Shown: positions 8,867 to 18,097 of the stretch, piece after piece
Layout of the letters: each line of letters begins with the position of its first letter
Numbering within the stretch: the stretch's first letter is position 1
Notes under the pieces: model-generated
Databases searched by the model: none
Seen by the model: the letters and a program-made list of their open reading frames with translations, nothing else
What the model was told of the DNA's origin: nothing
Origin: an uncultured Clostridia bacterium
Lineage (GTDB): Bacteria; Bacillota; Clostridia; Monoglobales; Monoglobaceae
Direction: 5' to 3'
Length of the DNA stretch: 64,000 nt
Assembly (NCBI GenBank): GCA_947625905.1
Contig: CANQQJ010000006.1
Span: forward strand, 41,200 to 105,199
Translations under genes and position numbers: made by a program

Positions 8867-9819
8867 AAACTGTTGTCCCCCAATTTATTAGCGATTTTAT
8901 TTACGCAGACGATCAAGATGAAATTTATCACGGAATCAAACATTCCGACAGCGGTCGCGTATGAATAGTCTCCGTTGTTCTGCAAGCCCTGCTTGTAAAC
9001 GTAAGTTGGTATCATTTCGCTTTTCTGTATATTAAAGCTGTTCTGCATAAGCAGCGTTTTCTCATAGCCGACAGACATTATATGACCGCTGTTCAAGATC
9101 AGCAGGACAACTATTGTCGGCAGGATAGTCGGCAAGTCTATCATCCAAACCATCCTTACGCGGCTTGCTCCGTCCACACGCGCCGCATCATACAACTCGG
9201 TGTCCACCGCAGAAAGCGCGGCTATGTAAATTATTGAGTTCCAGCCCACATTCTGCCATATTCCGGACCATACATACACATGGTAAAACGCGTCGGGATC
9301 GCCCATAATGTTCGGAGCCTCAGTTCCGAACAAATGCTTGTAGATAACACCGTAGGTTCCCATCAGCGGGTTAAAGATCTGGTTCATCATACCGACTATG
9401 ACCACGACCGAAATAAAATGCGGCAAATACGTAACCGTCTGCACCAGCTTTTTGCGCGCCTTGCTTCTGATGCAATTCAAACAGATGGCAAGGAGGATCG
9501 CCGTCAAAGTGCTGCATATCAGCGAGTATACAGATACGGTCAGGGTGTTTTTGAGCAATCTCCAAAACTGGTAATTGTTTAAAAACCGCACAAGATTCTT
9601 CATGCCGACCCACGGACTGTTCCATATACCTAAATTGGGAGAATAATCTTTAAACGCAATTTGCAGCCCGAACATGGGGATATATTTGAATATGATCAAA
9701 TATATAAGCGGTGGAAGCAAAAGCAGATATAACTGCCAATGATTGACGATCTGTTTACCCCAATTTTTATAGCTTCTTCTCTTAGGCATTGCCGATAATG
9801 ATATCTCTTTACTTTGCAT
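8860..9819 (-). CDS. ABC sugar transporter permease, LplB type
   Basis: The protein has about 319 residues and a long cytoplasmic N-terminus followed by six membrane segments, the first being HWQLYLLLLPPLIYLIIFKY. The family hallmark FGLQIAFKDY and the EAA loop AVDTELYDAARVDGASRVRM are visible. The start was set to ATG 9819, seven bases after GGGAG; the track start TTG 9825 is too close to the ribosome binding site. It forms the membrane channel with the overlapping downstream permease. A hairpin separates it from the solute-binding protein gene upstream. Confidence 0.92.
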   Translation of the reverse strand: MQSKEISLSAMPKRRSYKNWGKQIVNHWQLYLLLLPPLIYLIIFKYIPMFGLQIAFKDYSPNLGIWNSPWVGMKNLVRFLNNYQFWRLLKNTLTVSVYSLICSTLTAILLAICLNCIRSKARKKLVQTVTYLPHFISVVVIVGMMNQIFNPLMGTYGVIYKHLFGTEAPNIMGDPDAFYHVYVWSGIWQNVGWNSIIYIAALSAVDTELYDAARVDGASRVRMVWMIDLPTILPTIVVLLILNSGHIMSVGYEKTLLMQNSFNIQKSEMIPTYVYKQGLQNNGDYSYATAVGMFDSVINFILIVCVNKIANKLGDNSLW

Positions 9820-9847
9820 ATTCAAACTCCCTTTTTCATTTCCCGAT

Positions 9848-9893
9848 CGGATACAACCGCCAATTTTAACACCACGATCAACGGCTGTATCCG
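9848..9893 (-). promoter_or_regulatory. Intercistronic hairpin between binding protein and permease genes
   Basis: CGGATACAACCG at 9848-9859 and CGGCTGTATCCG at 9882-9893 pair with one imperfect position, giving a 12-base stem with a 22-base loop. On the minus strand no T-run follows, so it is unlikely to be an efficient terminator. Such hairpins often protect the upstream message or partly attenuate, yielding more binding protein than permease. Confidence 0.6.
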
Positions 9894-9920
9894 AATACTC
9901 ACTCCCAATATTATATTGTT

Positions 9921-11582
9921 TTAATCATTTGCGGAATCATATGACGCCTGGGCAAGCTCAAGTGCGCGGTCAACATCCATATTTTTAAGCTCCGATATGT
10001 AAGCGTCCCAGCCTTGATCTATATCCGAATTACCGGCCACGAACTGCGCCAGCTGCTCCGTGACATATGTTTTGATCGTAAGCATCAAATCACTGTATTC
10101 TTCAAGATCGCCGCTGTCGAAAACAAGATTGTCCATTGCCGAATCGTGGTTATCATCAAGCAGGTTCAAATCCCTTATCGCGTTTGCTTTCGCTATCTGT
10201 GAAATGTCATTTCCCGCGGTCGCTCCGGCCGCGATCTCATATCCGCGGAATCCGGGGCCCACATTGTCCCAGTGTGAATTTTGGATCGATCCCCACTGCA
10301 AAACAGGTTTGATTATAGGATCATAGCCGCAGAATTCGTATAAGCCTTTATCGTTCTCATCGGGCTCGACCCAATCCACGCCTTTTTCTCCCCACCTGTT
10401 CCAAATGGTCATCTCTTCGCTGCACATAAGGTCTCCGAGTCTGAATGCGGCCTCAGGGTTCTTGCAGCTCTTTGTTATAAAAAACATCGGCTCGGGAACC
10501 GTTTTTCTGTAAAGGTACGCGTATTTGTCGTCATATTTTTTAGGATTAACGGCAACAAAACCCGCTTGGCTCAAGGAAGTTGCCGGAACGCAGCTCGGGC
10601 TCGACCATGAGAACGAACCCACTCTGTTCGGCTCGGCGGCCAAAATCGACTTAAACTGTGTGGCGTCCATGGTAAAGCTTATAGGCGACAGCAGTCCTTT
10701 TTCACAAAGTCCGTTCAGGTACTTCAAGCCTTCCTTCCATTTGTCATCCATAAAGGCAAATGACAGCTTGCCGTCATTATTGACAAGGTAATCTCTGCCG
10801 GAATCAAACGATATAAACGCGTTCATAATGTCGTAAATCGCCATGTCTGCCTGTCTGTCAAGCAAAGGGATCTCGTCGCTCGCGTCGCCGTTGCCGTTCA
10901 TATCATTGTCCTTAAACGCCTGCAGCGCCGCCTCGTATTCGTCCAAGGTTTTGGGCACTTCCAAGCCTAACTGATCGAGCCACGGTTTATATATCCAAAG
11001 CAGTTCGTAAAACTCGTTGTGAATACTCTCGTTGTAGCGCGGTATGGTGTAAATATTTCCGTCCGCCGAGGTTATCGAGCTCAGAATATTTTTATCGGGC
11101 TTTGATTCGATCCCCTCTTTAAGGTATTTGCTCGAGTTCTCATAATATTGATTTAACGGAATGATCATACCGCTTTCGCCGAACGAAACAATTTGCTGAT
11201 TGCTCATTGAGCCGATAATAATATCGGGCAGATCGTCGCCGTTCGCGTTCATAAGCAGATTAAGCTTTGTAGACATATCCGCCGAAGGTATCAATTCAAA
11301 CTCAAGATCCATATTGCCGTATTCCTCAAGCTTTTTTGTGTACTTGTTCGTGTCAAAATCCTCGACCAAAGAATCCTGCGCCATTATGATCTTAAGCGTA
11401 ACCGGCTCTTTGCAGATCGGGACCTCTCCCGGCGGGTTTAAATTTGTGTCAGCCTGATACCGGACCTCTTCTGTTTTTTCGCCGACCGTATTGCCGCATC
11501 CGGCAAAAACTATTGCCGCCGATAAAACAACGGCTGTTATTACGAAAAATTTCATGCCTCTTCTTTTTGTTTTTTTAAACAC
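9921..11582 (-). CDS. Extracellular solute-binding lipoprotein, LplA/YtcQ type
   Basis: The precursor of about 553 residues captures oligosaccharides outside the cell and delivers them to the LplB/YtcP-type permeases. A basic n-region (KKTKRRG) precedes a hydrophobic core ending in the lipobox-like FAGC, so the mature protein is anchored through Cys. The size, and segments such as FKDNDMNGNGDASDEIPL, fit the large binding proteins for complex oligosaccharides. The ORF track uses ATG 11591, but that ATG touches the AAAGGA ribosome binding site. GTG 11582, eight bases after it, gives proper spacing. The 243 bases upstream separate it from the AraC-type sensor, which probably controls it. Confidence 0.9.
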   Translation of the reverse strand: MFKKTKRRGMKFFVITAVVLSAAIVFAGCGNTVGEKTEEVRYQADTNLNPPGEVPICKEPVTLKIIMAQDSLVEDFDTNKYTKKLEEYGNMDLEFELIPSADMSTKLNLLMNANGDDLPDIIIGSMSNQQIVSFGESGMIIPLNQYYENSSKYLKEGIESKPDKNILSSITSADGNIYTIPRYNESIHNEFYELLWIYKPWLDQLGLEVPKTLDEYEAALQAFKDNDMNGNGDASDEIPLLDRQADMAIYDIMNAFISFDSGRDYLVNNDGKLSFAFMDDKWKEGLKYLNGLCEKGLLSPISFTMDATQFKSILAAEPNRVGSFSWSSPSCVPATSLSQAGFVAVNPKKYDDKYAYLYRKTVPEPMFFITKSCKNPEAAFRLGDLMCSEEMTIWNRWGEKGVDWVEPDENDKGLYEFCGYDPIIKPVLQWGSIQNSHWDNVGPGFRGYEIAAGATAGNDISQIAKANAIRDLNLLDDNHDSAMDNLVFDSGDLEEYSDLMLTIKTYVTEQLAQFVAGNSDIDQGWDAYISELKNMDVDRALELAQASYDSAND

Positions 11583-11591
11583 ATAAATCAT

Positions 11592-11834
11592 CCTTTCGAT
11601 TTTGGGTTATATTTTCGACTTGGTTTTATTGACGAATCTGTTTCCGCAAAACGCGCTTTTATTTTTGACTTATTCTATCATGCCGTTCTCTTTGTTTTCA
11701 AGAGGAATATTCGATTTATGCAATGACTTATGCGCCCGTTTCCGCAGATCCTCTCTTTTCTTTATATACAAATCCGTATTTGAGCGCATTTTTCACAATT
11801 GCGCTTATTTGCGGGCCGCATCCGTATGCTGATT
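11592..11834 (-). promoter_or_regulatory. Intergenic region upstream of the transport operon
   Basis: This 243-base AT-rich gap lies between the AraC-type regulator stop and the binding-protein start. A TATAAC-like -10 is present near 11611-11618 on the minus strand, but no good -35 hexamer lies at 16-18 bases. That is the pattern expected of an activator-dependent promoter. No strong hairpin or repeat was seen. Confidence 0.35.
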
Positions 11835-13961
11835 TTATTCGGTTTTTTGGTTGCTTTTTCTGTACTCGGTCGGTGATACGCCGAATTCCTTTTTAAAGCT
11901 CTTAAGCATTGTGTTGGACGAATCAAATCCCGACTGCGCCGCTATATCTTTGATCGGGGTCTTTGTATATTTCAGCAGCTGCACAACATGATTCAGCCTG
12001 AGCTTTTTCAAATAAATCGAAAATGTATATCCGGTCAGTTTTTTGACGGTATTTGTAATGACCTTTGCCGTTAATCCGAATTCTTCCGAAACATCCGTCA
12101 AGTAAAACAGAGGCTCTTGATAATGATCGTTAATAAATTTCACGATCTCTATATCTGTCTGCTTATCATCGCGTCCGTTGTTCATATAATCACACAAATT
12201 TTCTATATACCGAGTAACAACAAACGCGTTCTCGGTAATACCGTTTTTGCCGCTAAACATCGGAAGAGGCTCCGGAAAGCCGGTGTCAATAACAATACCG
12301 TTTATAACTCCTATCTGGTAATAAAACAAATTCGCGATATCGTCATCCGTTCCGACATCAGTGCCGAGAGCGTACCATTGCTTGTAAATAAGTCTGTTTG
12401 CTTCAAATGAGTTGCCGCTTTTTAACATCTCATGCAATAATTTGCTTTCGGCAAAGTAGTCCTTCATATAATTTTTACCGCTTCTGATCGGCTTGTTTAC
12501 GTCAAATGTCAAGATCATAAACGGTTCGGCATATCTTATTAATTCGCATAGCCTTTCAAAGACGTCCGCGCTTTTTTTCAGAAAATCAAATCTTGTGCTC
12601 ATAACGCCTTTGATGCCGATATTATCCTCTTTCATGAGCTCGCAGGCCGTTTTATTGAGCCACTCCTTATCCGCTTGGCCTTCATTGATGAGCGCGACCT
12701 CGGTATATGGGTCTATAGGCATGATCTTGTATTCCGAGCCGAATTTTTCATCTAATTTGGCGTTGAATATTTGTTCCCAATTTATTGTGTCGCTTTTCAC
12801 CATCAGCATTGCGCCCTCGATAAATTTTCCGTCGGAAAGTCTGATATATCTGTCTGTTTCATCCGCGTCCAAATCGCTGAACAGCAGCTTAAACATCATA
12901 TTATCTAAAACATATTCCTCCGTCTGTGAAAAATTGTCTTTAAGGTTCAGAACATAATCTCTGATAAAATCGTATTCGTTTTTTCCCTGTCCCGCTTCGC
13001 TTCCCGTCAAAAACTTCACAAGATTTTTAACGGGCCGTCCGTTTTTGTAGGCAAAAAATACCGACATTATAAGTCCGAGCAGCAGGAACAGCGCCGCGTA
13101 TATCAGCAGCATATTTATCGTTTTTGACAGTCTGTTTGAGTAGAATTCTTTTGAAATGGTCACATCTGCTTTAATATTTCCGCTTGAGGTTTCCTTGGAT
13201 ATATTAGGTTCGGCCCCGCCGCCGTTTTCCATATTATTGACCGTAATGATTTTTTCGTTTTTGTTATTCAACAACTCCACGCGTCCGTTTTCCTCGATCT
13301 GGTTAAGGCCGAGCAGGGACATGATCTTAGCCGTGTCATAAACCGACAGCATGACCGCCTTGTTATTTCCGCTGTCTGAAACAGTGTACGCGAATATCAT
13401 ACTGTAATCGCGTTTTTTGGAAATATCCCGAAATTTCAAGCCGGACAAAAACTCTCCGTAATACTTGTCGGAAAACAGAAGGCGTCTCATATCATCGTAA
13501 GAGAGACCCTCAAACTCAAAAGTATTATTATAAAAAACGTCCATGTTGTAGAATAATCCGTATTTTGACAACACAACATCGTTGCTCGAAAAGAAAACAA
13601 AAACATTTTCACAGAGGCTTGAAGAAATGAGCATATTTCTGTAGTCCTTCTGCAAAAGAACAAGATTCGGATAATCGCTTGTCTCGGGTTCGCCCGACAA
13701 ATTCAGCAGCGTATTATATTCCTTGATCGTTTTTAACGCGTCAGGCATTGTATACAATGCATTCATGTCGTTCTGGAGTTGATTTAGCCCGTTTTCAATC
13801 GAAAGCTCGGTATCCGATATGGCTGCATTTTTAACCTCGTGGTATACTTCGGTATACACGGGTATAGTGACTACCAGCAGGATAGCGACCAAGCAAAGAT
13901 AGGTTTCGAGCCAGTGCACAAACAATTTGTTTCTTTTTAAATAAAATCTTTTAAATTTCAC
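11835..13961 (-). CDS. Membrane-bound AraC-family sensor-regulator
   Basis: This protein of about 709 residues has a short cytoplasmic N-terminus, a membrane segment (FVHWLETYLCLVAILLVVTI) and an extracytoplasmic sensor region of roughly 280 residues. A second membrane segment (MLLIYAALFLLLGLIMSVFF) and a cytoplasmic linker follow. The C-terminal ~100 residues hold two helix-turn-helix motifs of the AraC type, ending GVSPTEYRKSN. Such single-chain sensors bind a sugar outside and activate nearby transport genes. The track start at 14093 would lie inside an inverted repeat. GTG 13961, or TTG 13970, follows AAAGGA and begins the usual basic N-terminus. It is encoded directly before the binding protein, its likely target. 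Confidence 0.86.
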   Translation of the reverse strand: MKFKRFYLKRNKLFVHWLETYLCLVAILLVVTIPVYTEVYHEVKNAAISDTELSIENGLNQLQNDMNALYTMPDALKTIKEYNTLLNLSGEPETSDYPNLVLLQKDYRNMLISSSLCENVFVFFSSNDVVLSKYGLFYNMDVFYNNTFEFEGLSYDDMRRLLFSDKYYGEFLSGLKFRDISKKRDYSMIFAYTVSDSGNNKAVMLSVYDTAKIMSLLGLNQIEENGRVELLNNKNEKIITVNNMENGGGAEPNISKETSSGNIKADVTISKEFYSNRLSKTINMLLIYAALFLLLGLIMSVFFAYKNGRPVKNLVKFLTGSEAGQGKNEYDFIRDYVLNLKDNFSQTEEYVLDNMMFKLLFSDLDADETDRYIRLSDGKFIEGAMLMVKSDTINWEQIFNAKLDEKFGSEYKIMPIDPYTEVALINEGQADKEWLNKTACELMKEDNIGIKGVMSTRFDFLKKSADVFERLCELIRYAEPFMILTFDVNKPIRSGKNYMKDYFAESKLLHEMLKSGNSFEANRLIYKQWYALGTDVGTDDDIANLFYYQIGVINGIVIDTGFPEPLPMFSGKNGITENAFVVTRYIENLCDYMNNGRDDKQTDIEIVKFINDHYQEPLFYLTDVSEEFGLTAKVITNTVKKLTGYTFSIYLKKLRLNHVVQLLKYTKTPIKDIAAQSGFDSSNTMLKSFKKEFGVSPTEYRKSNQKTE

Positions 13962-14015
13962 TTTTCTCAAATTTCCTTTCTCAAAAAGTAAGTATAGAAT
14001 ATGTGAAAAACGGCC

Positions 14016-14115
14016 TAATGACCTCCCTTTGCATATTGTGATCCACGATCCGAATTTAATTTCGGAATCATTTATGTACGAGAAGATCCGCAAAACCGCA
14101 AAGGGTAGGTCATTA
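14016..14115. repeat. 100-bp element with long imperfect terminal inverted repeats
   Basis: TAATGACCTCCCTTTGC at 14016-14032 pairs with GCAAAGGGTAGGTCATTA at 14098-14115, with one bulged base across 17-18 positions. The 65 bases between hold a second smaller inverted repeat (GATCCGAA / TTCGGAATC). On the minus strand the second arm is followed by GGCCGTTTTTC, so the folded RNA could end the upstream lyase transcript. A small mobile element or a binding site pair is also possible. Confidence 0.6.
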
Positions 14116-14172
14116 ATTTTATCCGTGTTTCGTTAAAGCTCGGGCAAAGCTTACCTTCCGCTTTAACTCATA

Positions 14173-17100
14173 TTACTTCAATGCATTTAAAAGTTTAACA
14201 ATTACTGTCGCCGCTTCGGCTCTTGTCAAATCGTCATCGGGATTAAAACGGTTATCAAAGCCTTCGATCAGCGAGAGCCGCCTCATATCGATCACCGCCG
14301 TTTTTGCGTAATCAGAGACATCCTCCATATCATCAAATTCGACTGCATCATTTCGAGGGATCTCGCCGACCTCGGGCATCCTGTCTATCAAGACCGCCAT
14401 ATCCTGCCTCAAAATATTTTCGCCGACGCCGAAGATATCATCTTCTATTCCGATAACTATTCCCAGTTCCTTTGCGGTCATTACATAAGGCCGGTACCAA
14501 GCGTTATTCTCAACATCCTTAAAGGTGCTTTCCTCAGCTATCAAGTCCTTATTAAGGGCAAGCAGAAGCATTTTCAAAAATTCCTCTCTGGTTATCCGAT
14601 TATCGGGATAGAATCTCCCGTCGCCGCCGCCTGACACAACGCCCAAAGCGGTCAGCTGCTCCACGACATCATAATACCAGCTTCCCGGTTCGACATCGGA
14701 ATAACTTTGATCAGTAGAAGCGATCGGTTCGGCTGCACCCGAAGGCTCGGGTGAAGCAGAAGGCGCGTCCGACGGGGTATCGGTCGGAGCCGCCGCGGCC
14801 GGACTTCCGAAAGAAGACGCGCTTCCTCCGCCTCCGCCGCCGAACGAGCCGATATTTCCGCCCGTTCCGCTGCTGCGATCCCCGCTTCCCTTGCCGCCGG
14901 AATCGGCTGTGGGACCCGGCTCATCCTCAACATCAAGTATGGGCTCACCGCCGAAATAGAAATAACCGCCCTGTTTGCCGCATTCCACGGTGCTGCCGCT
15001 CTCGGAATCGTAAACCGATTTTGCTCCGTCGGCGTATATCGTCAGGCCTTTCAGATCATCGTCGGTAATTGAAGACGAGGCAATGCTGATATCCGCGCCC
15101 GACTTCTTCCAGGCGATACATGGGATCTCTTTATCAGACTTGATCAAATACTTATTTTTAAGCTTGCTGCTTGTCAAATAACTTCCGTCCATCATGAATA
15201 CCGAAACTATCTTATCGTTTGCGTCCTTTTGAACAAGCAGCGTGGCGGCGTCGGTTTTGAATTCGCCGAGATCAACATCCTGTTTCCGAGACTCATCGTT
15301 TATATGGTAGTAGTAATATGTATTCGGAATGTTTGTCTCGCTGCTCGTCACGCGGAAGTATGCCGCGTTTACCAAATCGGGATCCAGTCCCGTTTCAATA
15401 ACGCCTGTTTCGATTTGGATATCTTCCCCGGCCTTCATCGGCAGCAGCACGGTGGTGAAGCGTCCCGTTCCCTCTTTTGTTTTTAAATACATGGCCTTTT
15501 GGCTGTCAATTATTTGTCCCGATTTTTCGGAGTAACGCGTGTCAACGAACCGCACATCGTCAATTTCATCATGTTCGATCGGCACGACCTTGACATTCGC
15601 ATCGGGAAAATTGCTGCGTAAAATGTTGTTCTCGACCGCCTCCATATTTGAGCCTGGATACATATGCCAGTGCTGAGCAAACAAATTCTCTTGTTCGGGA
15701 TCTGTCGGGATGTGATAGTCCGTAACTATCCAAAAGCCTTGATCCCGCAAGAAGAGCACGCTTCGCTGAGAAAGCCGTGTCGTGGTATATTGCTCGGTTG
15801 CATACTCAATGTAATCATATTGTTTGTTTGACTCAAACGCCCGCTCTATTCCCGGGCCCCTCGCCAGAGTATCATATGAAGATGTGGTACCGTCGGTCAG
15901 CCAGTCCTCAATATCGTTTACGGTAACAAGATTGTGCTGAACGGGAGATTTCATATAATTGTTCGAATCTCCTGTCAGCAGAGAGCCGTAGCCCTGATCG
16001 CTCAACAGGCATTTTCCGTACGCGAACATAACCAGAGACAGCGCGTCCTTATGGTAGTGCGAGGCGTTGGTCGTCACATTGTTTGTTATGGCAAGCTGCA
16101 GCGCGTTTTCGTCCCAGGAGGATCTCATGTATGTCCTCATTCCGACGGGATAATGCGTTGTCGGATTATCGGGCATACGTCCGCTTGCGCCGTTTGTCGC
16201 CAGATATTCGAGGGCGGAATTATCAAATAAGCCGTAATTCCACCACTTTGAATATGTGCTCGCATATGATGTATACGTATCATAACCGTCTCCGAGGTTA
16301 AAGCCGCCGACCGGGCCTTTTGAGTATACCAACGTCATGATCGTGTCATACACAGATTGGTAGAGCTCGTCGTCAAACGGGATCTCTTCGCCGGTGTCCT
16401 TTGCCGTGTCAAGCGGAGTTGCGTATGTGCCGAGGATCGTTTTGATATAGTTCATCGAAAGCTCAATGCACATGCCGTCCGCATAGGTTCCGCCGCCGAG
16501 CATACGCGTGTATTCGGATCTAACGCGCTTGAGCCACTCGTCATGCACCTTAAGTTCGGGGAAGCGGGCTATAGTGTCATATACCGAGCCAGCGGCGTAG
16601 GTCGCATAGTTATTTGTGCCGGTTCCGAAATAGCTGTTTACCTGCCATCGTGAAAGCATCCAGCAATGCTTAAGCATAGCGGTAAATCTGTTCGGCGTCA
16701 TATATTCGCTGGTTATACATCTGTACATATTTTCAGACAGGGAGATTACGTGATTCGACATATCAAGCGAATTCATAACGTCTGTCGAGAGGCCGATGCC
16801 GTTTATCAGCGCCATAATATGTCTTATATAGTTATAAGCGTATCTCTCGTCGCCGCTGTAGGCAAACGACTTTGCGAGCTTGTCTGGTTCTTCGTCTCTG
16901 TGATAGCCGCACACCTTGCCCTTTACGCCCTCAACGCTTGATGTCACATAGTCCCAGGCTTCCATGTCATTGCAGGAAAACCAAAGCTGGTCAGTGAAGG
17001 TATCCCAGCAAACGGTGTTTTCATCCCATGACGAATCTTTAAACCAGTGCAGACTGATCTCTTTTTTGCCGTTCGGCGAGTTGTTTCGGCACCGCAGTTC

Positions 17101-18036
17101 GATCTTCGCTGATGTAATGGTATCGGTCGCAGCAAGCTCGCTGATATCAAACGCTATATGAGCGCGCATGGTGGTATCATCATAGTTCATGTAGGTCCCG
17201 TGCTCTTGTATTCTTATCGTGTCCTCGGAGCCGTAGTTCTCCGCAGACTTATCGCCCGCAATGATCTCAGCGTCCTTTACCGCTTCAAACTCTCTTTCGA
17301 CTCCGTTTACGATCGCTCTCAGCACCGGCCTGTCTGACTTGATGCTGCTCTCGCGCGAGCATATTTCGGCAGTGGTATAGTACTTATCTACGGACGAGAC
17401 CATTACATTAAACAGCGGATATGATCCCTTGGCTTCATTCAGGAGCTGACGCACGTCCACACTCGCTGTTTTCCAGTCGTTTCCCGTCATATAGAACCCG
17501 ATTTCGTCGCCGCTCAAAAATCCGTTCGGGTACAAATTTCTCGCCATGGATTCCAAATATATCTTTCCCTTTGAAGGGAAGCTTGTGATATCCGCGTTTG
17601 ATACCCTTTGATCCTTCATGCCCTTATAATAGTTTAAGAGCTCCTCTTTCGCCAGAAGGTAATCGCCGTTCTTCGCCGCGCTCTCAACGCCCGCCATTCC
17701 CGGATACTCCGAATAGCGGAAATACGGAGCGACGCTCCAGACGTTATCCTCAGAGTTCCACACGCCGAAAAATTCTTCATCGCTGATATACATCGGATCA
17801 TCATAGATCGGATAGTGGTAATAATCAAACGTGCCGTCATCCTGCCATGGCGATTCATAGTAAAATATCGGATCGTCCGTAGGCATATTTATATTACGGT
17901 TTGTCGCCCCGGGCCGGTAGCCCGCGTATACCGTGACGGGCGTCAGCATTGTCTTAGACAATGCCAACGCAAAAATGACAGCGCCGAACGCAATAATGAT
18001 CTTGTTCTTTATGCCGGACACTCGTTCATCCATCAT
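14173..18036 (-). CDS. SLH-anchored heparinase II/III-like polysaccharide lyase
   Basis: This secreted protein of 1287 residues begins with a basic n-region and a hydrophobic signal segment (IIIAFGAVIFALALSKTML). A beta-sandwich resembling DNRLRE/CBM96 domains lies near residues 260-355. An alpha-helical toroid and a heparinase II/III-like beta region follow, around 370-1000, including NASHYHKDALSLVMFAYGK and LLSDQGYG, which resemble the His-rich catalytic strand of the family. A Gly/Ser/Pro linker leads to three SLH repeats (about 1115-1287) that bind secondary cell-wall polymer. Start ATG 18036 follows AAAGGAGG; the track start is upstream. It should cleave a uronic-acid polymer at the cell surface, making unsaturated oligosaccharides for the glycuronyl hydrolase. 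Exact substrate is unknown. Confidence 0.8.
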   Translation of the reverse strand: MMDERVSGIKNKIIIAFGAVIFALALSKTMLTPVTVYAGYRPGATNRNINMPTDDPIFYYESPWQDDGTFDYYHYPIYDDPMYISDEEFFGVWNSEDNVWSVAPYFRYSEYPGMAGVESAAKNGDYLLAKEELLNYYKGMKDQRVSNADITSFPSKGKIYLESMARNLYPNGFLSGDEIGFYMTGNDWKTASVDVRQLLNEAKGSYPLFNVMVSSVDKYYTTAEICSRESSIKSDRPVLRAIVNGVEREFEAVKDAEIIAGDKSAENYGSEDTIRIQEHGTYMNYDDTTMRAHIAFDISELAATDTITSAKIELRCRNNSPNGKKEISLHWFKDSSWDENTVCWDTFTDQLWFSCNDMEAWDYVTSSVEGVKGKVCGYHRDEEPDKLAKSFAYSGDERYAYNYIRHIMALINGIGLSTDVMNSLDMSNHVISLSENMYRCITSEYMTPNRFTAMLKHCWMLSRWQVNSYFGTGTNNYATYAAGSVYDTIARFPELKVHDEWLKRVRSEYTRMLGGGTYADGMCIELSMNYIKTILGTYATPLDTAKDTGEEIPFDDELYQSVYDTIMTLVYSKGPVGGFNLGDGYDTYTSYASTYSKWWNYGLFDNSALEYLATNGASGRMPDNPTTHYPVGMRTYMRSSWDENALQLAITNNVTTNASHYHKDALSLVMFAYGKCLLSDQGYGSLLTGDSNNYMKSPVQHNLVTVNDIEDWLTDGTTSSYDTLARGPGIERAFESNKQYDYIEYATEQYTTTRLSQRSVLFLRDQGFWIVTDYHIPTDPEQENLFAQHWHMYPGSNMEAVENNILRSNFPDANVKVVPIEHDEIDDVRFVDTRYSEKSGQIIDSQKAMYLKTKEGTGRFTTVLLPMKAGEDIQIETGVIETGLDPDLVNAAYFRVTSSETNIPNTYYYYHINDESRKQDVDLGEFKTDAATLLVQKDANDKIVSVFMMDGSYLTSSKLKNKYLIKSDKEIPCIAWKKSGADISIASSSITDDDLKGLTIYADGAKSVYDSESGSTVECGKQGGYFYFGGEPILDVEDEPGPTADSGGKGSGDRSSGTGGNIGSFGGGGGGSASSFGSPAAAAPTDTPSDAPSASPEPSGAAEPIASTDQSYSDVEPGSWYYDVVEQLTALGVVSGGGDGRFYPDNRITREEFLKMLLLALNKDLIAEESTFKDVENNAWYRPYVMTAKELGIVIGIEDDIFGVGENILRQDMAVLIDRMPEVGEIPRNDAVEFDDMEDVSDYAKTAVIDMRRLSLIEGFDNRFNPDDDLTRAEAATVIVKLLNALK

Positions 18037-18097
18037 TATATCCTCCTTTATTACTCCGTTATTATCTTTCATCCTTGCGATATCAGCTCGAAATCTG

